64,000 nucleotides of DNA from Porphyrobacter sp. LM 6 (GTDB taxonomy: Bacteria > Pseudomonadota > Alphaproteobacteria > Sphingomonadales > Sphingomonadaceae): positions 372,001 through 436,000 of the forward strand of contig NZ_CP017113.1 of assembly GCF_001720465.1 (NCBI RefSeq). Reading direction: 5' to 3'. The position numbers and the translations under genes were made by a program. Of this stretch, positions 53,058 to 62,114 are shown piece after piece. Positions within the stretch are counted from its first letter, which is position 1. Each line of letters starts with the position of its first letter. The notes below the pieces were generated by a model that worked only from the letters and a program-made list of their open reading frames with translations, had not been told where the DNA came from and ran no database searches.

Positions 53058-53924
53058 TTACCGGCCACCCTTGATCATCTTGGGCGAGGGCTTGGGCGGC
53101 AGCGGAATCTCGCGCGCAGCACCCGGCACCATATAGCGTTCCTCACGCACGGTTTCGCGCACAACGGCTTGCTGCTGCACTTCGGTACGCACCGGCACCA
53201 GCACCATCTGCGGCGGCGGGGCGTAGCTGTAGCCATAGGCCATCGGATAGCCATAGCCCTGATAGGCATAGGGCGCGGGATAGGCGATTGTGCGGCTGGC
53301 GATGCGCTCGCCCGCGGGCACGGCGGTTTGCGACAGGTAGCTGTCGAGCGCGCCTTCGCAGTCGTAGCGGTTGTCGTCGTCGTCGCCATCGAACAGGCTG
53401 CCGAGGAGGCCGCCGATCAACCCGCCGCCGCCCACGCCGAGCACCGAGCCGAGCACGCGGTCGCCCGCGCCGGCAATTCCATAGCCCGCGACGCCGCCAA
53501 CCAGCGCGCCGAGCAAGCCGCCGATGATCACGCCGTCATCGTCATCCTCACGCATGTCGACGCGGCGGCGGCATTCGGCGAGCCACTGCTCGCGCTCGAA
53601 CACGACAGGAGCGTAGGCGGGCGCATAGCCCATCGCCGGAAAAGCATGCGGCGCGGCGTGCGGCGCAGCCGGCCGCGCGTGCGGATGATCGATCCGGCGT
53701 GTGCGGGTGATGGTTTCGACCCCGTTTTCAACCGTCACGGTCTCTTCGACCACGGCCATCACCGGTGCGGTGCGATATTCGGGCGGCAGCGCCTGCACCT
53801 CGGCCTTGCTCATCGGTGCGAGCGGCGGCAAGCCGCTGTAATCCTGAGCATTTGCAAGCGATGACAGGCCCAGAACAGGCAAGATCACGCCAAGGCTGGT
53901 AAGCGTGCGGAGCGGCAGGCGCAT
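53058..53924 (-). CDS. exported protein with glycine-zipper domain
   Basis: A 288-residue envelope protein. It has a signal peptide (LTSLGVILPVLGLSSLANA), a His/Pro/Ala-rich stretch, then a glycine-zipper segment (GVIIGGLLGALVGGVAGYGIAG and GSVLGVGGGGLIGGLLGSLFDG, residues about 135-185) bounded by Asp runs. The C-terminal half is rich in Tyr/Pro/Gly. Glycine-zipper proteins often insert in the outer membrane. It is similar in layout to RcnB/OmpA-associated small proteins but I assign no function. ATG 53924 has AAGGGGGAT upstream. Confidence 0.72.
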   Translation of the reverse strand: MRLPLRTLTSLGVILPVLGLSSLANAQDYSGLPPLAPMSKAEVQALPPEYRTAPVMAVVEETVTVENGVETITRTRRIDHPHARPAAPHAAPHAFPAMGYAPAYAPVVFEREQWLAECRRRVDMREDDDDGVIIGGLLGALVGGVAGYGIAGAGDRVLGSVLGVGGGGLIGGLLGSLFDGDDDDNRYDCEGALDSYLSQTAVPAGERIASRTIAYPAPYAYQGYGYPMAYGYSYAPPPQMVLVPVRTEVQQQAVVRETVREERYMVPGAAREIPLPPKPSPKMIKGGR

Positions 53925-54031
53925 GGTAATCCCCCTTGTCGCCGCAGGTGCGGCTATGGTTAGCATGGGGTTTACCACCGACTCCCCGCCGCGCCCAAGC
54001 GGGCTATGCGCGCTGTCCCGTTTCGGGCCGA

Positions 54032-54532
54032 TCAGATGCGCGTGGACAGCAGCGCCGCGAGCGCCTCTATCCCGGCCGCGTCCGCCTGGGTGAAGCGCGC
54101 GGGGCGGGGGCTGTCGAGATCGATCACCGCGATCACCGCGCCATCGCGCAGCACCGGCACCACCAGTTCCGATTGGCTCGCGGCATCACAGGCGATGTGG
54201 CCGGGGAAGGCATGAACGTCCTCGACAAGTTGCGTGGCGCGACTTTGCGCCGCGGTGCCGCACACGCCGGTGCCGAAGGGGATGCGGATGCACGCCGGAC
54301 GCCCGACGAACGGGCCGAGCACCAGCTCGTCCGCCCCGCCCGACTTGGCGGGGCCGACGCGGTAGAACCCGGCCCAGTTGAGATCGGGCAGGTAATCCCA
54401 CAGCAGCGCCGCGACATTGGCCATATTGGCGACCGTGTCGGGTTCGCCCCCCGTCAGGGCATCGGCCGCACCGAGCAGTTCGCGGTAGCGCTCTTCCGGC
54501 GCGAGCGCCGCATCGGGCTTGAAATCATACAT
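54032..54532 (-). CDS. msrC: free methionine-(R)-sulfoxide reductase (GAF domain)
   Basis: Reduces free methionine-R-sulfoxide with thioredoxin. The 166-residue GAF protein matches the fRMsr family: LPDLNWAGFYRV, LVLGPFVGRPACIRIPFGTGVCGTAA and DVHAFPGHIACDAASQSELVVP. The three Cys (residues 81, 91, 115) are all present, so it should be active. Divergent from the PQQ-type dehydrogenase gene, 63 bp apart. Confidence 0.93.
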   Translation of the reverse strand: MYDFKPDAALAPEERYRELLGAADALTGGEPDTVANMANVAALLWDYLPDLNWAGFYRVGPAKSGGADELVLGPFVGRPACIRIPFGTGVCGTAAQSRATQLVEDVHAFPGHIACDAASQSELVVPVLRDGAVIAVIDLDSPRPARFTQADAAGIEALAALLSTRI

Positions 54533-54595
54533 CGCAATGGTGCTTTCAACGCTTGTGTGTTGCCGCCGGGGCGAGCCGGTTCTATCCACGCCCAC

Positions 54596-56074
54596 ATGGC
54601 CATTTCTCGCAAATTCGCAATCACCCTCGGGATCATTCTTTTGCTCGGCGCGGGGGGCTTCTGGTTCCTCACCCGTGGAGACACCGCCGAACTTTCGGTG
54701 GAAGAGGTCGCCGGCACCGATCCGGTGCTGAAGGAGGGCGATCCGCAAAGCGTCCCCACGGTGCAGATCGCCGAGCCGGTGGGCTGGGCCAAAGGTGAAG
54801 CCCCGACGGCGGCCAAGGGCCTCGAAGTGGCGCGCTTTGCCGAGGGGCTGGAGCATCCGCGCACGCTCTATGCGCTGCCCAATGGCGATATTCTGGTTTC
54901 GCTCACCCGCGCTCCGGCACAGGACGGTGAAGGCGGCGGGATCATGGACAAGATCCAGGGATGGATTGCCGAAAAGATGCTGACCAAGGCGGGCGCGACG
55001 GGCGAATCCCCCAACCAGATCGTGCTGCTGCGCGATGCCGACGGCAACGGCTCGGCGGAGGTGAAGCAGGTGATCCTTGCCGAAGGTCTCGATTCGCCCT
55101 CGGGCCTCAGCTGGAAGGACGGGACGCTCTACGTTGCCAATCACAACGCCGTGCTGGCCTTCCCCTATGCGCTCGGCAGCGACAAGGTCACCGGCGCCCC
55201 GCGCAAGCTGATGGACCTGCCGGGCGGCGGCGGGCACTGGATGCGGAACCTCGAACTCTCGCCCGATGGCAACAGCCTCTATGTCGCGGTCGGCTCGGTC
55301 AGCAATATCGGCGAATCGGGCATGAAGATCGAGGAAGGCCGGGCGATGATCTGGGAATATGATCTGGTCAAAGGTCGCCAGCGCCAGTTCGGTGTGGGCC
55401 TGCGCAACCCCAACGGGATGGACTTCAGCCCGTGGACGGGTGAGCTGTGGACCACGGTGAACGAGCGCGACATGCTCGGTTCGGACCTTGTGCCCGATTA
55501 CCTCACCAACGTGCCGGTGGGCGCGCAGTACGGCTGGCCTTGGGTCTATTACAAGTCCAACATCGATCGCCGGGTGAAGGAGCCGATGCCGCGCTTCCTG
55601 ATGGAATATGTCCGTAAGCCCGAATTCGCGCTCGGCCCGCACGTCGCGGCGCTGGGGCTGGTGTTCAGCAAGGAAGGCGACCGGATGGGCGAAGGTTTCG
55701 CCAGCGGGGCCTTCATCGCGCGGCACGGATCGTGGAACCGCAAGCCGCCTTCGGGCTATGATGTGGTGTTCGTCGATTTCGATGATCGCGGCAATCCGGT
55801 GGGCAAGCCCAAGCCGGTGCTGACCGGGTTCCTCAAGGCGGATGGCACCACGCGCGGCCGCCCGACCTGGGTCGAATGGGCGGGTGACGGCGCGCTGCTG
55901 GTGTCGGACGATACCGCCGGGATCATCTGGCGCGTGCGTGCTCCTGCGGCGGCTCCGGCGCCCGCGATCGGCCGTCTGCAAGGCGAGCGGATGCCTGCCC
56001 GCGCGCTGAAGGACCCCCGCGCGGCCTTCCAGGCGGATTATCTGCGCCAGCAGGCGGGGCAGAAGGTCAACTAA
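54596..56074 (+). CDS. PQQ-dependent sugar dehydrogenase-like protein (sorbosone dehydrogenase family)
   Basis: A 492-residue exported or membrane-anchored beta-propeller dehydrogenase. It has one N-terminal hydrophobic helix (FAITLGIILLLGAGGFWFL). Propeller motifs follow: GLEHPRTLYALPNGDILVS, HWMRNLELSPDGNSLYVAVG, GLRNPNGMDFSPWTGELWTTVNERD and ARHGSWNRKPPSGYDVVFV. The family binds PQQ in the known glucose and sorbosone enzymes. The substrate here is unknown, and no PQQ biosynthesis genes are in view. The stop overlaps the DUF815 gene's stop (convergent, 4 nt). Confidence 0.88.
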   Translation: MAISRKFAITLGIILLLGAGGFWFLTRGDTAELSVEEVAGTDPVLKEGDPQSVPTVQIAEPVGWAKGEAPTAAKGLEVARFAEGLEHPRTLYALPNGDILVSLTRAPAQDGEGGGIMDKIQGWIAEKMLTKAGATGESPNQIVLLRDADGNGSAEVKQVILAEGLDSPSGLSWKDGTLYVANHNAVLAFPYALGSDKVTGAPRKLMDLPGGGGHWMRNLELSPDGNSLYVAVGSVSNIGESGMKIEEGRAMIWEYDLVKGRQRQFGVGLRNPNGMDFSPWTGELWTTVNERDMLGSDLVPDYLTNVPVGAQYGWPWVYYKSNIDRRVKEPMPRFLMEYVRKPEFALGPHVAALGLVFSKEGDRMGEGFASGAFIARHGSWNRKPPSGYDVVFVDFDDRGNPVGKPKPVLTGFLKADGTTRGRPTWVEWAGDGALLVSDDTAGIIWRVRAPAAAPAPAIGRLQGERMPARALKDPRAAFQADYLRQQAGQKVN

Positions 56075-56886
56075 AGGCGTTTTCCCGCGCGCCCGGCGAG
56101 TTCGGTCGCGAATTGCAGCGCGGTCCGTCCCGAGCGGTTGCCGCGCTGGATTGCGTAGGCCATCGCTTCCTCGGCATCGAAGCTGAGGCCGAGCGGCGCG
56201 GTGTAGCTTGCGAGGATGGCGAGGTAGGTGTCCTTGTCCGCCGGGTGGAAGCCCAGCGTCAGCCCGAAGCGATCGGCCAGCGCCAGCGCATCGTCGCGCT
56301 CGTCGCGCTCGTGGAGTGCGGCGGAGGTATCCTCGCGTTCGACAATGCTGCGGCGGTTGGCGGTGACGATGATGCGGATATGCGCCGGACGCGGGGCGAC
56401 CCCGCCGTCGAGCAGGCTCCGCAATGCCAGCATTTCCGTGCGTCCGTCGTCTCCGAAGCCGAGATCGTCGATGAACAGCAGGAAGGCGCGCGATTGCTGC
56501 GCCAGCTCGGCAACCAGCGCAGGGAAACTGGCGAGTGTGCCGGGGGCGAGCTGGACGAGGGCGAGGCCGTCCGTCTCTCGCTGCACGTCCGCCACGCAGG
56601 CGCGCACTAGCGCCGATTTGCCCATCCCGCGCGCGCCCCACAGCAGCACGTCATGCGCCGCCGCGCCGCCGGCAAGCCGGGCGCAATTGTCGCGCAGCGC
56701 GACTTTCTGAGCATCGATGCCGTGCAGTGCTTCGAGCGGCAACGCATCCATCACCGGAACGCTGCGCGCCCGCTCGCCCTCCCACACATAGGCGGGGGCG
56801 GCCAGCCAATCGGTCGGCGGCGGAGGCGGGGGCGCGAGCCGCTCAAGCGCGGCAGCGATCCGGGCGAGTTCCCCGCCGGTCTCCAC
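56071..56886 (-). CDS. DUF815 family AAA-type ATPase
   Basis: A 271-residue ATP-binding protein. Walker A WGARGMGKSALVRA is at residues 83-96, Walker B AFLLFIDDLGFGD near 135, and sensor-like RIIVTANRRSIVERED follows. The N-terminus carries a proline run (PPPPPPT). DUF815 members are uncharacterised AAA-like ATPases. It lies 1 bp after the acyl-CoA dehydrogenase gene and may be expressed with it, though no functional link is evident. Confidence 0.86.
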   Translation of the reverse strand: METGGELARIAAALERLAPPPPPPTDWLAAPAYVWEGERARSVPVMDALPLEALHGIDAQKVALRDNCARLAGGAAAHDVLLWGARGMGKSALVRACVADVQRETDGLALVQLAPGTLASFPALVAELAQQSRAFLLFIDDLGFGDDGRTEMLALRSLLDGGVAPRPAHIRIIVTANRRSIVEREDTSAALHERDERDDALALADRFGLTLGFHPADKDTYLAILASYTAPLGLSFDAEEAMAYAIQRGNRSGRTALQFATELAGRAGKRL

Positions 56887-56887
56887 C

Positions 56888-58630
56888 TCAGCCGACCAGC
56901 GCTTCGGCGGGGAGGGCGTAGAGCAGATCCGCGCCCGCCGTGGCCCCGGCCTTGAGACCTGCGGCTTCAGGCACGATCCGGTCGAGGAAGAAGCGCACCG
57001 TCACCGGCTTGGTCGCCGCGAGCTCCGGCGCTGCGCCGGCTGCCACGGCCTGCGCCTGCTTCATCAACTGCCATCCGGCCACCGCCACGGCCGCCATCGT
57101 GCAGAAGGGCACGCTTCCGGCGAGGCGATCATCGAGGCTCGCATCGTCGCGCATCCAGCGCGCCACATTGGCGCAATCGCGCGCAAGGGCCGAAAGCGCG
57201 AATTCCTCGTCCGCCTCGCGGGCGATGGTTTCGAACAGCGTCACCAGCGCCTCGCCGCCTTCCAGCCCGAGCTTGCGGGTGACAAGGTCGGCCGCCTGGA
57301 TCCCGTTGGTGCCTTCGTAGATCGGGGCGATGCGCGAATCGCGCCAGTGCTGCGCCGCGCCGGTTTCCTCGACAAAGCCCATCCCGCCGTGGATCTGGAT
57401 GCCAAGGCCGGAGACTTCCACCCCGACATCGGTGCCCCACGCCTTGAGCATGGGCACCACGATCTCGCCCCGGGCCTTCGCCGCTTCGTCGCCCAGATTG
57501 CCGCGATCGACCTGCCCCGCACAGTAGTAGAGCAGCGCGCGCACGCCTTCGGTCAGCGCCTTCATGCGCAGGATCATGCGGCGCACGTCGGGATGCTCGA
57601 TGATCGCCACCGGGTTCTTGTCGGGCGAGCCGGCGCGGGCGGACTGCACCCGGTCACGCGCATAGGCGAGCGCCTGCTGGGTCGCCCGCTCGGCGATCTG
57701 TGCGCCCTGGTTGCCGACATTGATGCGCGCGTTGTTCATCATCGTGAACATCGCCGCGAGCCCCTTGTTGGGCTGGCCGACGAGTTCGCCGATGCATTCG
57801 CCATTGTCGCCATAGCTCATCACGCAGGTGGGCGAGGCGTTGATCCCGAGCTTGTGTTCGAGGCTGACGCAGCGAAGGTCATTGTGCGGGCCGAGGCTGC
57901 CATCGGCGTTCACGTGATACTTCGGCACCACGAACAGGCTGATCCCGCGCGATCCTTCGGGCGCACCCGGCAGGCGGGCGAGCACGAGGTGGATGATGTT
58001 GGAGGCGAGATCATGTTCGCCCCAGGTGATGTAGATCTTCTGGCCGGTGATGCGGTATTTGCCCGCATGGGGGCCGCTTTCGATCGGCTCGGCGGTGCTC
58101 CGAAGCGCGCCGACATCGCTTCCGGCGGCGGGTTCGGTGAGGTTCATGGTGCCCGACCATTCGCCGCTCACCAGCTTGGGCAGGTACATCGCCTGCTGAT
58201 CCTTGCTGCCGTGATGCTCCAGCGCCTCGATCGCGCCGACCGACAGCATCGGCAGCAGGGTGAAGGCCATGTTGGCCGCGCCGAGGTTCTCGAGCACGTT
58301 GCAGGCGAGGGTGAAGGGCAGGCCTTGTCCGCCGTGGGCTGCTGGAGAGGCAATCGCGTTCCAGCCCTGCTCGACATAGGCCTTGTAGGCGCTGTCGAAC
58401 CCGTCGGGCAGGCGGACACGGCCGTTCTCGAGGCGCGCGCCTTCCAGATCGCCCTTGCGGTTGAGCGGTGCGAATTCTCCGGCCGCGAACTGCCCCACGC
58501 CTTCCACTATCGCTTCGACCAGATCGGCTTCGGCATGGGCAAAACGTTCGGTCGCCGCCAGCTCTTCGATCCCGGCGTTGACGCGGATGGCGAGCAGCTG
58601 GTCGGCGGTCGGCGGAGTAAAGGGGGTCAC
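56888..58630 (-). CDS. acyl-CoA dehydrogenase
   Basis: A 580-residue flavin dehydrogenase of the larger, C-terminally extended type that introduces a 2,3-double bond in acyl-CoAs. Family signatures: GWNAIASPAAHGGQGLPF, GTMNLTEPAAGSDVGALRSTA, YRITGQKIYITWGEHDLASNIIHLVLAR, LGIQIHGGMGFVEETGAAQHWRDSRI and IYEGTNGIQAADLVTRKL. The substrate is not determined; the class includes long-chain and 3-methylthiopropanoyl-CoA enzymes. Start GTG 58630 has AAGGAT upstream. Divergent from tsaC. Confidence 0.93.
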   Translation of the reverse strand: MTPFTPPTADQLLAIRVNAGIEELAATERFAHAEADLVEAIVEGVGQFAAGEFAPLNRKGDLEGARLENGRVRLPDGFDSAYKAYVEQGWNAIASPAAHGGQGLPFTLACNVLENLGAANMAFTLLPMLSVGAIEALEHHGSKDQQAMYLPKLVSGEWSGTMNLTEPAAGSDVGALRSTAEPIESGPHAGKYRITGQKIYITWGEHDLASNIIHLVLARLPGAPEGSRGISLFVVPKYHVNADGSLGPHNDLRCVSLEHKLGINASPTCVMSYGDNGECIGELVGQPNKGLAAMFTMMNNARINVGNQGAQIAERATQQALAYARDRVQSARAGSPDKNPVAIIEHPDVRRMILRMKALTEGVRALLYYCAGQVDRGNLGDEAAKARGEIVVPMLKAWGTDVGVEVSGLGIQIHGGMGFVEETGAAQHWRDSRIAPIYEGTNGIQAADLVTRKLGLEGGEALVTLFETIAREADEEFALSALARDCANVARWMRDDASLDDRLAGSVPFCTMAAVAVAGWQLMKQAQAVAAGAAPELAATKPVTVRFFLDRIVPEAAGLKAGATAGADLLYALPAEALVG

Positions 58631-58704
58631 TTCGGGGGCATCCTTCGGAGGTGTAAAGCGGCCCTGCTCTTGGCAGGGCGGGCAAACGAATATAGCGCCG
58701 GGGC

Positions 58705-59622
58705 ATGAGCGGCAAGAACGTTACGGAAGTGCGGCTGGCAGGGCCTGAGGGGATCGCGGCAGCGGCGCTTTGCCTCGAATCGGGCGGGCTTGTCGCGGTG
58801 CCGACCGAGACGGTCTACGGCCTCGCCGCGCGGGCTGACAGCGCCGAGGCGGTGGCGAAGATCTATGCCGCGAAGGGTCGCCCCGATTTCAACCCGCTGA
58901 TCGTCCACGTCGCCGGCGTGGCGCAGGCCGAGCGCTATGCCGAGTTCTCTCCCCAAGCCCGCGCGCTGGCCGAGGCGCATTGGCCCGGCCCGCTGACGCT
59001 GGTGCTGCCGCGCCGCGCCAATGCCGGGCTGGCCGAAGCGGTGACAGCGGGCCTGCCGACCGTCGCCCTGCGCGCGCCCGCGCACCCGGCGATGCGCGCC
59101 TTGCTCGAGCGGCTCGACTTTCCGCTCGCCGCCCCTTCGGCCAACCGTTCGGGCTTCATCAGCCCGACCACGCCAGCCCACGTACTCGCCTCGCTCGACG
59201 GCCGGATCGACATGGTGCTCGACGGCGGGGCGACCAGCGCGGGGGTGGAATCGACCATCGTTGCGGTGCGCGCCGACGGGAGCATCGAGGAACTGCGCCC
59301 TGGCCCGCTCCAGCTCGGCACGCGGGGGCAAGGCAAGAGCATTGAGGCTCCCGGACAACTCGCCAGCCACTATGCGCCGGGCAAACCGGTGCGGCTTGGT
59401 GCGGTGGAGGCCGAAGCGGACGAATTCCTGATCGGGTTCGGAGCGGTAGCGGGCGATGTGACGCTCTCGACCAGCGGCGATCTTGGGGAAGCGGCCTCCC
59501 GCCTTTATGCCTGCCTGCACGAAGCGGCCAATGCCCCGCAGCCGCGCATCGCGGTCGCCCCTGTGCCGGAGGAAGGCGTGGGCCGCGCGATCAACGACCG
59601 CTTGCGGCGGGCTGCGGCCTAA
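58705..59622 (+). CDS. tsaC: L-threonylcarbamoyladenylate synthase (Sua5 type)
   Basis: Makes threonylcarbamoyl-AMP for the t6A37 modification of ANN-decoding tRNAs. The 305-residue protein has the YrdC domain (SGGLVAVPTETVYGLAARADS, IYAAKGRPDFNPLIVHV, GPLTLVLPRRANAGL, FPLAAPSANRSGFISPT) and the C-terminal Sua5 domain (SPGQLASHYAPG-like PGQLASHYAPGKPVRLG). It is the longer Sua5 form rather than short TsaC. Convergent with a lipoprotein gene, stops overlapping by 4 nt. Confidence 0.95.
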   Translation: MSGKNVTEVRLAGPEGIAAAALCLESGGLVAVPTETVYGLAARADSAEAVAKIYAAKGRPDFNPLIVHVAGVAQAERYAEFSPQARALAEAHWPGPLTLVLPRRANAGLAEAVTAGLPTVALRAPAHPAMRALLERLDFPLAAPSANRSGFISPTTPAHVLASLDGRIDMVLDGGATSAGVESTIVAVRADGSIEELRPGPLQLGTRGQGKSIEAPGQLASHYAPGKPVRLGAVEAEADEFLIGFGAVAGDVTLSTSGDLGEAASRLYACLHEAANAPQPRIAVAPVPEEGVGRAINDRLRRAAA

Positions 59623-59951
59623 TCGCGCTCGGGCTCGACCGGGATTCCGGGCAGCAGCGCTTTCATCTCGGCGCGGATCGCCTGGGCGCGGTCGCAGGCC
59701 TCGTCATCGCCGTCGCCGCAACGCTCCATCGCCTTGCCATATTCGCGTTCGAGCTGGCCCATCCGCTCCTCGCGCTTGCGGATCGCGCGGCCGCGGTCCT
59801 CGTCGGCTTCGGTCTGGGTGGTGGTCGCGGCATCGAAGCCCGCCTCGGCCGCACGCACGGGCAGCGTCACAACGCTCGCCACGGCCTTGGCGACGCAGCC
59901 TTGCAGGGCGACGGCAGCGAGGATCAGCAGGGCAAGGTTAGGCGCGCGCAT
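59619..59951 (-). CDS. small lipoprotein
   Basis: A 110-residue protein with a lipoprotein signal (MRAPNLALLILAAVALQGC, lipobox LQGC). A charged region predicted as coiled coil follows (TQTEADEDRGRAIRKREERMGQLEREYGKAMERC), with two Cys near CGDGDDEACDRA. No family recognised. ATG 59951 was chosen because the signal begins there. Confidence 0.7.
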   Translation of the reverse strand: MRAPNLALLILAAVALQGCVAKAVASVVTLPVRAAEAGFDAATTTQTEADEDRGRAIRKREERMGQLEREYGKAMERCGDGDDEACDRAQAIRAEMKALLPGIPVEPERD

Positions 59952-59991
59952 GCACGCATTATGTCGCGCGCACCTTACCGGATTGCAAACG

Positions 59992-60843
59992 CTATTGCGC
60001 GGGTTTGGCCGCAACCGGGGCAGCCGGTGCCTTGGGTGCGGCAGGCGCGGTGGGCGCTGCGACCTGATCGGGCGCCGGGATTGCGGCCGAAGTGCCTGCG
60101 CTGGTCGGGGTGCAGTTCAGCGTGCCCGAACCGAAAGCGTTGACGGTGCATTTGGCGTTGCCCGCTACGTTGATATCGCCTGCGCCGGCAATGGTGGCTT
60201 CAACCTCTCCATCCGAGGCAAAGGCGATATCGCCCGCACCGCCGATCGTCACCTCGGCCTTGTCGGCTTTGAGCCCGGGCATTTCGACATCGCCGTTGCC
60301 GCCGATCGTGATTTCGAGCGACTTGACCGTGCCCGCACCCTTGATCGTGCCGTTACCGCCGATGTTGATACCGAGCTTTTCGGCGGCGATTGTGCCGAAA
60401 GTGACGTCGCCGGTGCCGCCGATCGAAACATCGGATTCGGTGGCGAGCGATTGCGCCTGAATCGTGCCCGCGCCGGCGATCACGACATTCTTGGGCGGCG
60501 GCATCGTGATGCGGATGGTGGCGTTGTTCGGGCCGTCCCAGCCTTCCTCGCGCATGATGCCGATGGTGCGTTCGTCACGCACGAAGCGCAAGGAATCGGT
60601 GTTCGGCCCTTCGACCGTGATGGCGAAGGTATCGCCATCCTTGACGATCACCGTGTCACCCGATGCGAGGACGATCTCGCTCGGCGGGGGGCCGGCGATT
60701 TCGATTTCGGACAGCGGCACGCCGTCCTGATCATTGATCTGCATGCTCGATCCATCGCAGCCTGCCAGCGCGGTTCCGAGCAGCAGCAGCGCAGCCGGTG
60801 CCATGCGGGTAAGGAGTGGACGCGTGAGGATGGGCTGGGTCAT
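59992..60843 (-). CDS. DUF2807 (auto-transporter adhesin head-like) lipoprotein
   Basis: A 283-residue lipoprotein (signal MAPAALLLLGTALAGC). Most of its length, residues about 90-245, is a repeating beta-helix with GxGT/GGxGD steps: VVIAGAGTIQAQ, VSIGGTGDVTFG, INIGGNGTIKGAG, ITIGGNGDVEMPG, VTIGGAGDIAFA and TIAGAGDINVAG. This is the DUF2807/head-GIN fold. The C-terminus is Ala/Pro-rich. Function unknown, probably surface or periplasmic. ATG 60843 has AGAGAG upstream. Confidence 0.83.
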   Translation of the reverse strand: MTQPILTRPLLTRMAPAALLLLGTALAGCDGSSMQINDQDGVPLSEIEIAGPPPSEIVLASGDTVIVKDGDTFAITVEGPNTDSLRFVRDERTIGIMREEGWDGPNNATIRITMPPPKNVVIAGAGTIQAQSLATESDVSIGGTGDVTFGTIAAEKLGINIGGNGTIKGAGTVKSLEITIGGNGDVEMPGLKADKAEVTIGGAGDIAFASDGEVEATIAGAGDINVAGNAKCTVNAFGSGTLNCTPTSAGTSAAIPAPDQVAAPTAPAAPKAPAAPVAAKPAQ

Positions 60844-60903
60844 GCAATCTCTCTCTGGAAGCCTACGGCGTATTGCTGATATAATACACCCCGCAGTCCG
60901 ACA

Positions 60904-60939
60904 CAAACAAAAAGGGCCGCCCCGGCGGGGGCAGCCCTT
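60904..60939 (-). terminator. Rho-independent terminator of carD
   Basis: On the minus strand, AAGGGC-T-GCCCC pairs with GGGGC-G-GCCCTT around a CGCC loop (one mismatch), followed by TTTTTGTTTGT. It is 25 bp after the carD stop. Confidence 0.88.
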
Positions 60940-60963
60940 GATGTCTTGCGAAACGCAGAAGCC

Positions 60964-61497
60964 TCAGGCTTCCTCGGCGCTTTCGTAATACTGGGGCGCG
61001 TGCTCGCGCAGCACCTGGAGGATCTTGCCGAGCGCGGTCTGCTCGTCGGTCTCTTCCATCGCCGCGAGTTCGCGGGCGAGTCGGCTCGAGGCGGCTTCGA
61101 AGATCTGGCGCTCCGAATAGCTCTGCTCGGGCTGGTCTTCGGGGCGGAACAGATCGCGGGTCACTTCGGCGATCGACACGAGGTCGCCCGAGTTGATCTT
61201 CGCTTCGTATTCCTGCGCGCGGCGCGACCACATGGTGCGCTTCACCTTGGGCTTGCCCTTGAGCGTTTCCATGGCCTGCTTGAGCGTCTTGTCGGACGAC
61301 AGCTTGCGCATCCCGATCGCTTCGACCTTGTTGACCGGCACCCGCAGGGTCATGCGCTCTTTTTCAAAGCGCAGAACATAGAGCTCCAGCTGCATGCCGG
61401 CGATTTCCTCGCTCTGCAGCTCGACCACACGGCCCACGCCGTGCTTCGGGTAGACAACGTAATCGCCGACAGTGAATGCGTTTGCGGTGCTTGCCAT
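60964..61497 (-). CDS. carD: CarD family transcriptional regulator
   Basis: CarD/CdnL-type protein that binds RNA polymerase beta and stabilises open promoter complexes, notably at rRNA promoters. The 177-residue protein has the N-terminal RID domain (FTVGDYVVYPKHGVGRVVELQSEEIAG, LYVLRFEKERMTLRVPVNKV) and the helical C-terminal DNA-binding domain (MWSRRAQEYEAKINSGDLVSIAEVTRDL). ATG 61497 follows GGAAGGAA. Confidence 0.95.
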   Translation of the reverse strand: MASTANAFTVGDYVVYPKHGVGRVVELQSEEIAGMQLELYVLRFEKERMTLRVPVNKVEAIGMRKLSSDKTLKQAMETLKGKPKVKRTMWSRRAQEYEAKINSGDLVSIAEVTRDLFRPEDQPEQSYSERQIFEAASSRLARELAAMEETDEQTALGKILQVLREHAPQYYESAEEA

Positions 61498-61689
61498 GCA
61501 AGTTCCTTCCTTTGGCCATTCCGAAGGCTTGGTCCCAGCGGGAGAGCGGACAATCATCCCGGCGGCGCGACCCTGCCTTGCAATAAGGCGAAGCGCCGGG
61601 AGCGGATCATCCGGTTTAGGGGGTTGCTGGTGGTGCGGCCTTCCTGGTTTTTATCGCCTGCGCCGGCCTCAGCCCTGCGCGGTTCGCAT

Positions 61690-61695
61690 ATTATA
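61690..61695 (-). promoter_or_regulatory. -10 element upstream of carD
   Basis: TATAAT on the minus strand within an AT-rich tract, 193 bp before the carD start. No strong -35 at 16-18 bp spacing. It suggests carD has its own promoter besides read-through from fdxA. Confidence 0.4.
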
Positions 61696-61747
61696 TAGCA
61701 CACCCGCAACAATATTGCGAGTCGGCATTGCAAACGATTTGCGTATT

Positions 61748-61763
61748 CCTGCAGATATGCAGG
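61748..61763 (-). other. inverted repeat after fdxA
   Basis: CCTGCA-gata-TGCAGG, a perfect 6-bp arm hairpin 13 bp past the fdxA stop. No T-tract follows, so it may protect the transcript end or be a regulator site in the 278-bp fdxA-carD gap. Confidence 0.35.
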
Positions 61764-61775
61764 GACGCAGCAAAA

Positions 61776-62114
61776 TCAGTCGCCTTCGCCCGGTTCCGTG
61801 CTGAAATACTTCTCGAACTTGCCCTTTTCGCCCTTGTGCGCGTCGGCATCTTCGGGCGGCGCCTTCTGGCTGGTGATGTTGGGCCACACCGCCGAATACT
61901 GGGTGTTGAGCTCGAGCCACTTCTCAAGACCGTCTTCGGTATCGGGGAGAATCGCCTCGGCCGGGCATTCGGGTTCGCACACGCCGCAATCGATGCATTC
62001 GCTGGGATTGATCACCAGCATGTTCTCGCCTTCGTAGAAACAATCGACCGGGCACACTTCCACGCAATCGGTGTATTTGCACTTGATGCAGTCTTCGGTG
62101 ACGACGTAGGTCAT
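61776..62114 (-). CDS. fdxA: seven-iron ferredoxin FdxA
   Basis: A 112-residue [3Fe-4S][4Fe-4S] ferredoxin of the FdxA family. Cys motifs: [21 protein letters not shown] near the N-terminus, and [18 protein letters not shown] (residues 40-50). A roughly 50-residue C-terminal extension ([19 protein letters not shown]) is typical of the family. Its ATG overlaps the stop of the S4 protein gene (TAATG), so translation is coupled. Confidence 0.96.
   Translation of the reverse strand: MTYVVTEDCIKCKYTDCVEVCPVDCFYEGENMLVINPSECIDCGVCEPECPAEAILPDTEDGLEKWLELNTQYSAVWPNITSQKAPPEDADAHKGEKGKFEKYFSTEPGEGD

Noticed and set aside
54533..56641. A very long open frame on the minus strand through the PQQ-type dehydrogenase gene
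   Set aside because: It is antisense to a protein with clear family motifs, and its translation is Arg/Ala/Gly-rich without any recognisable domain. It only becomes meaningful at its end, where the fRMsr gene lies.
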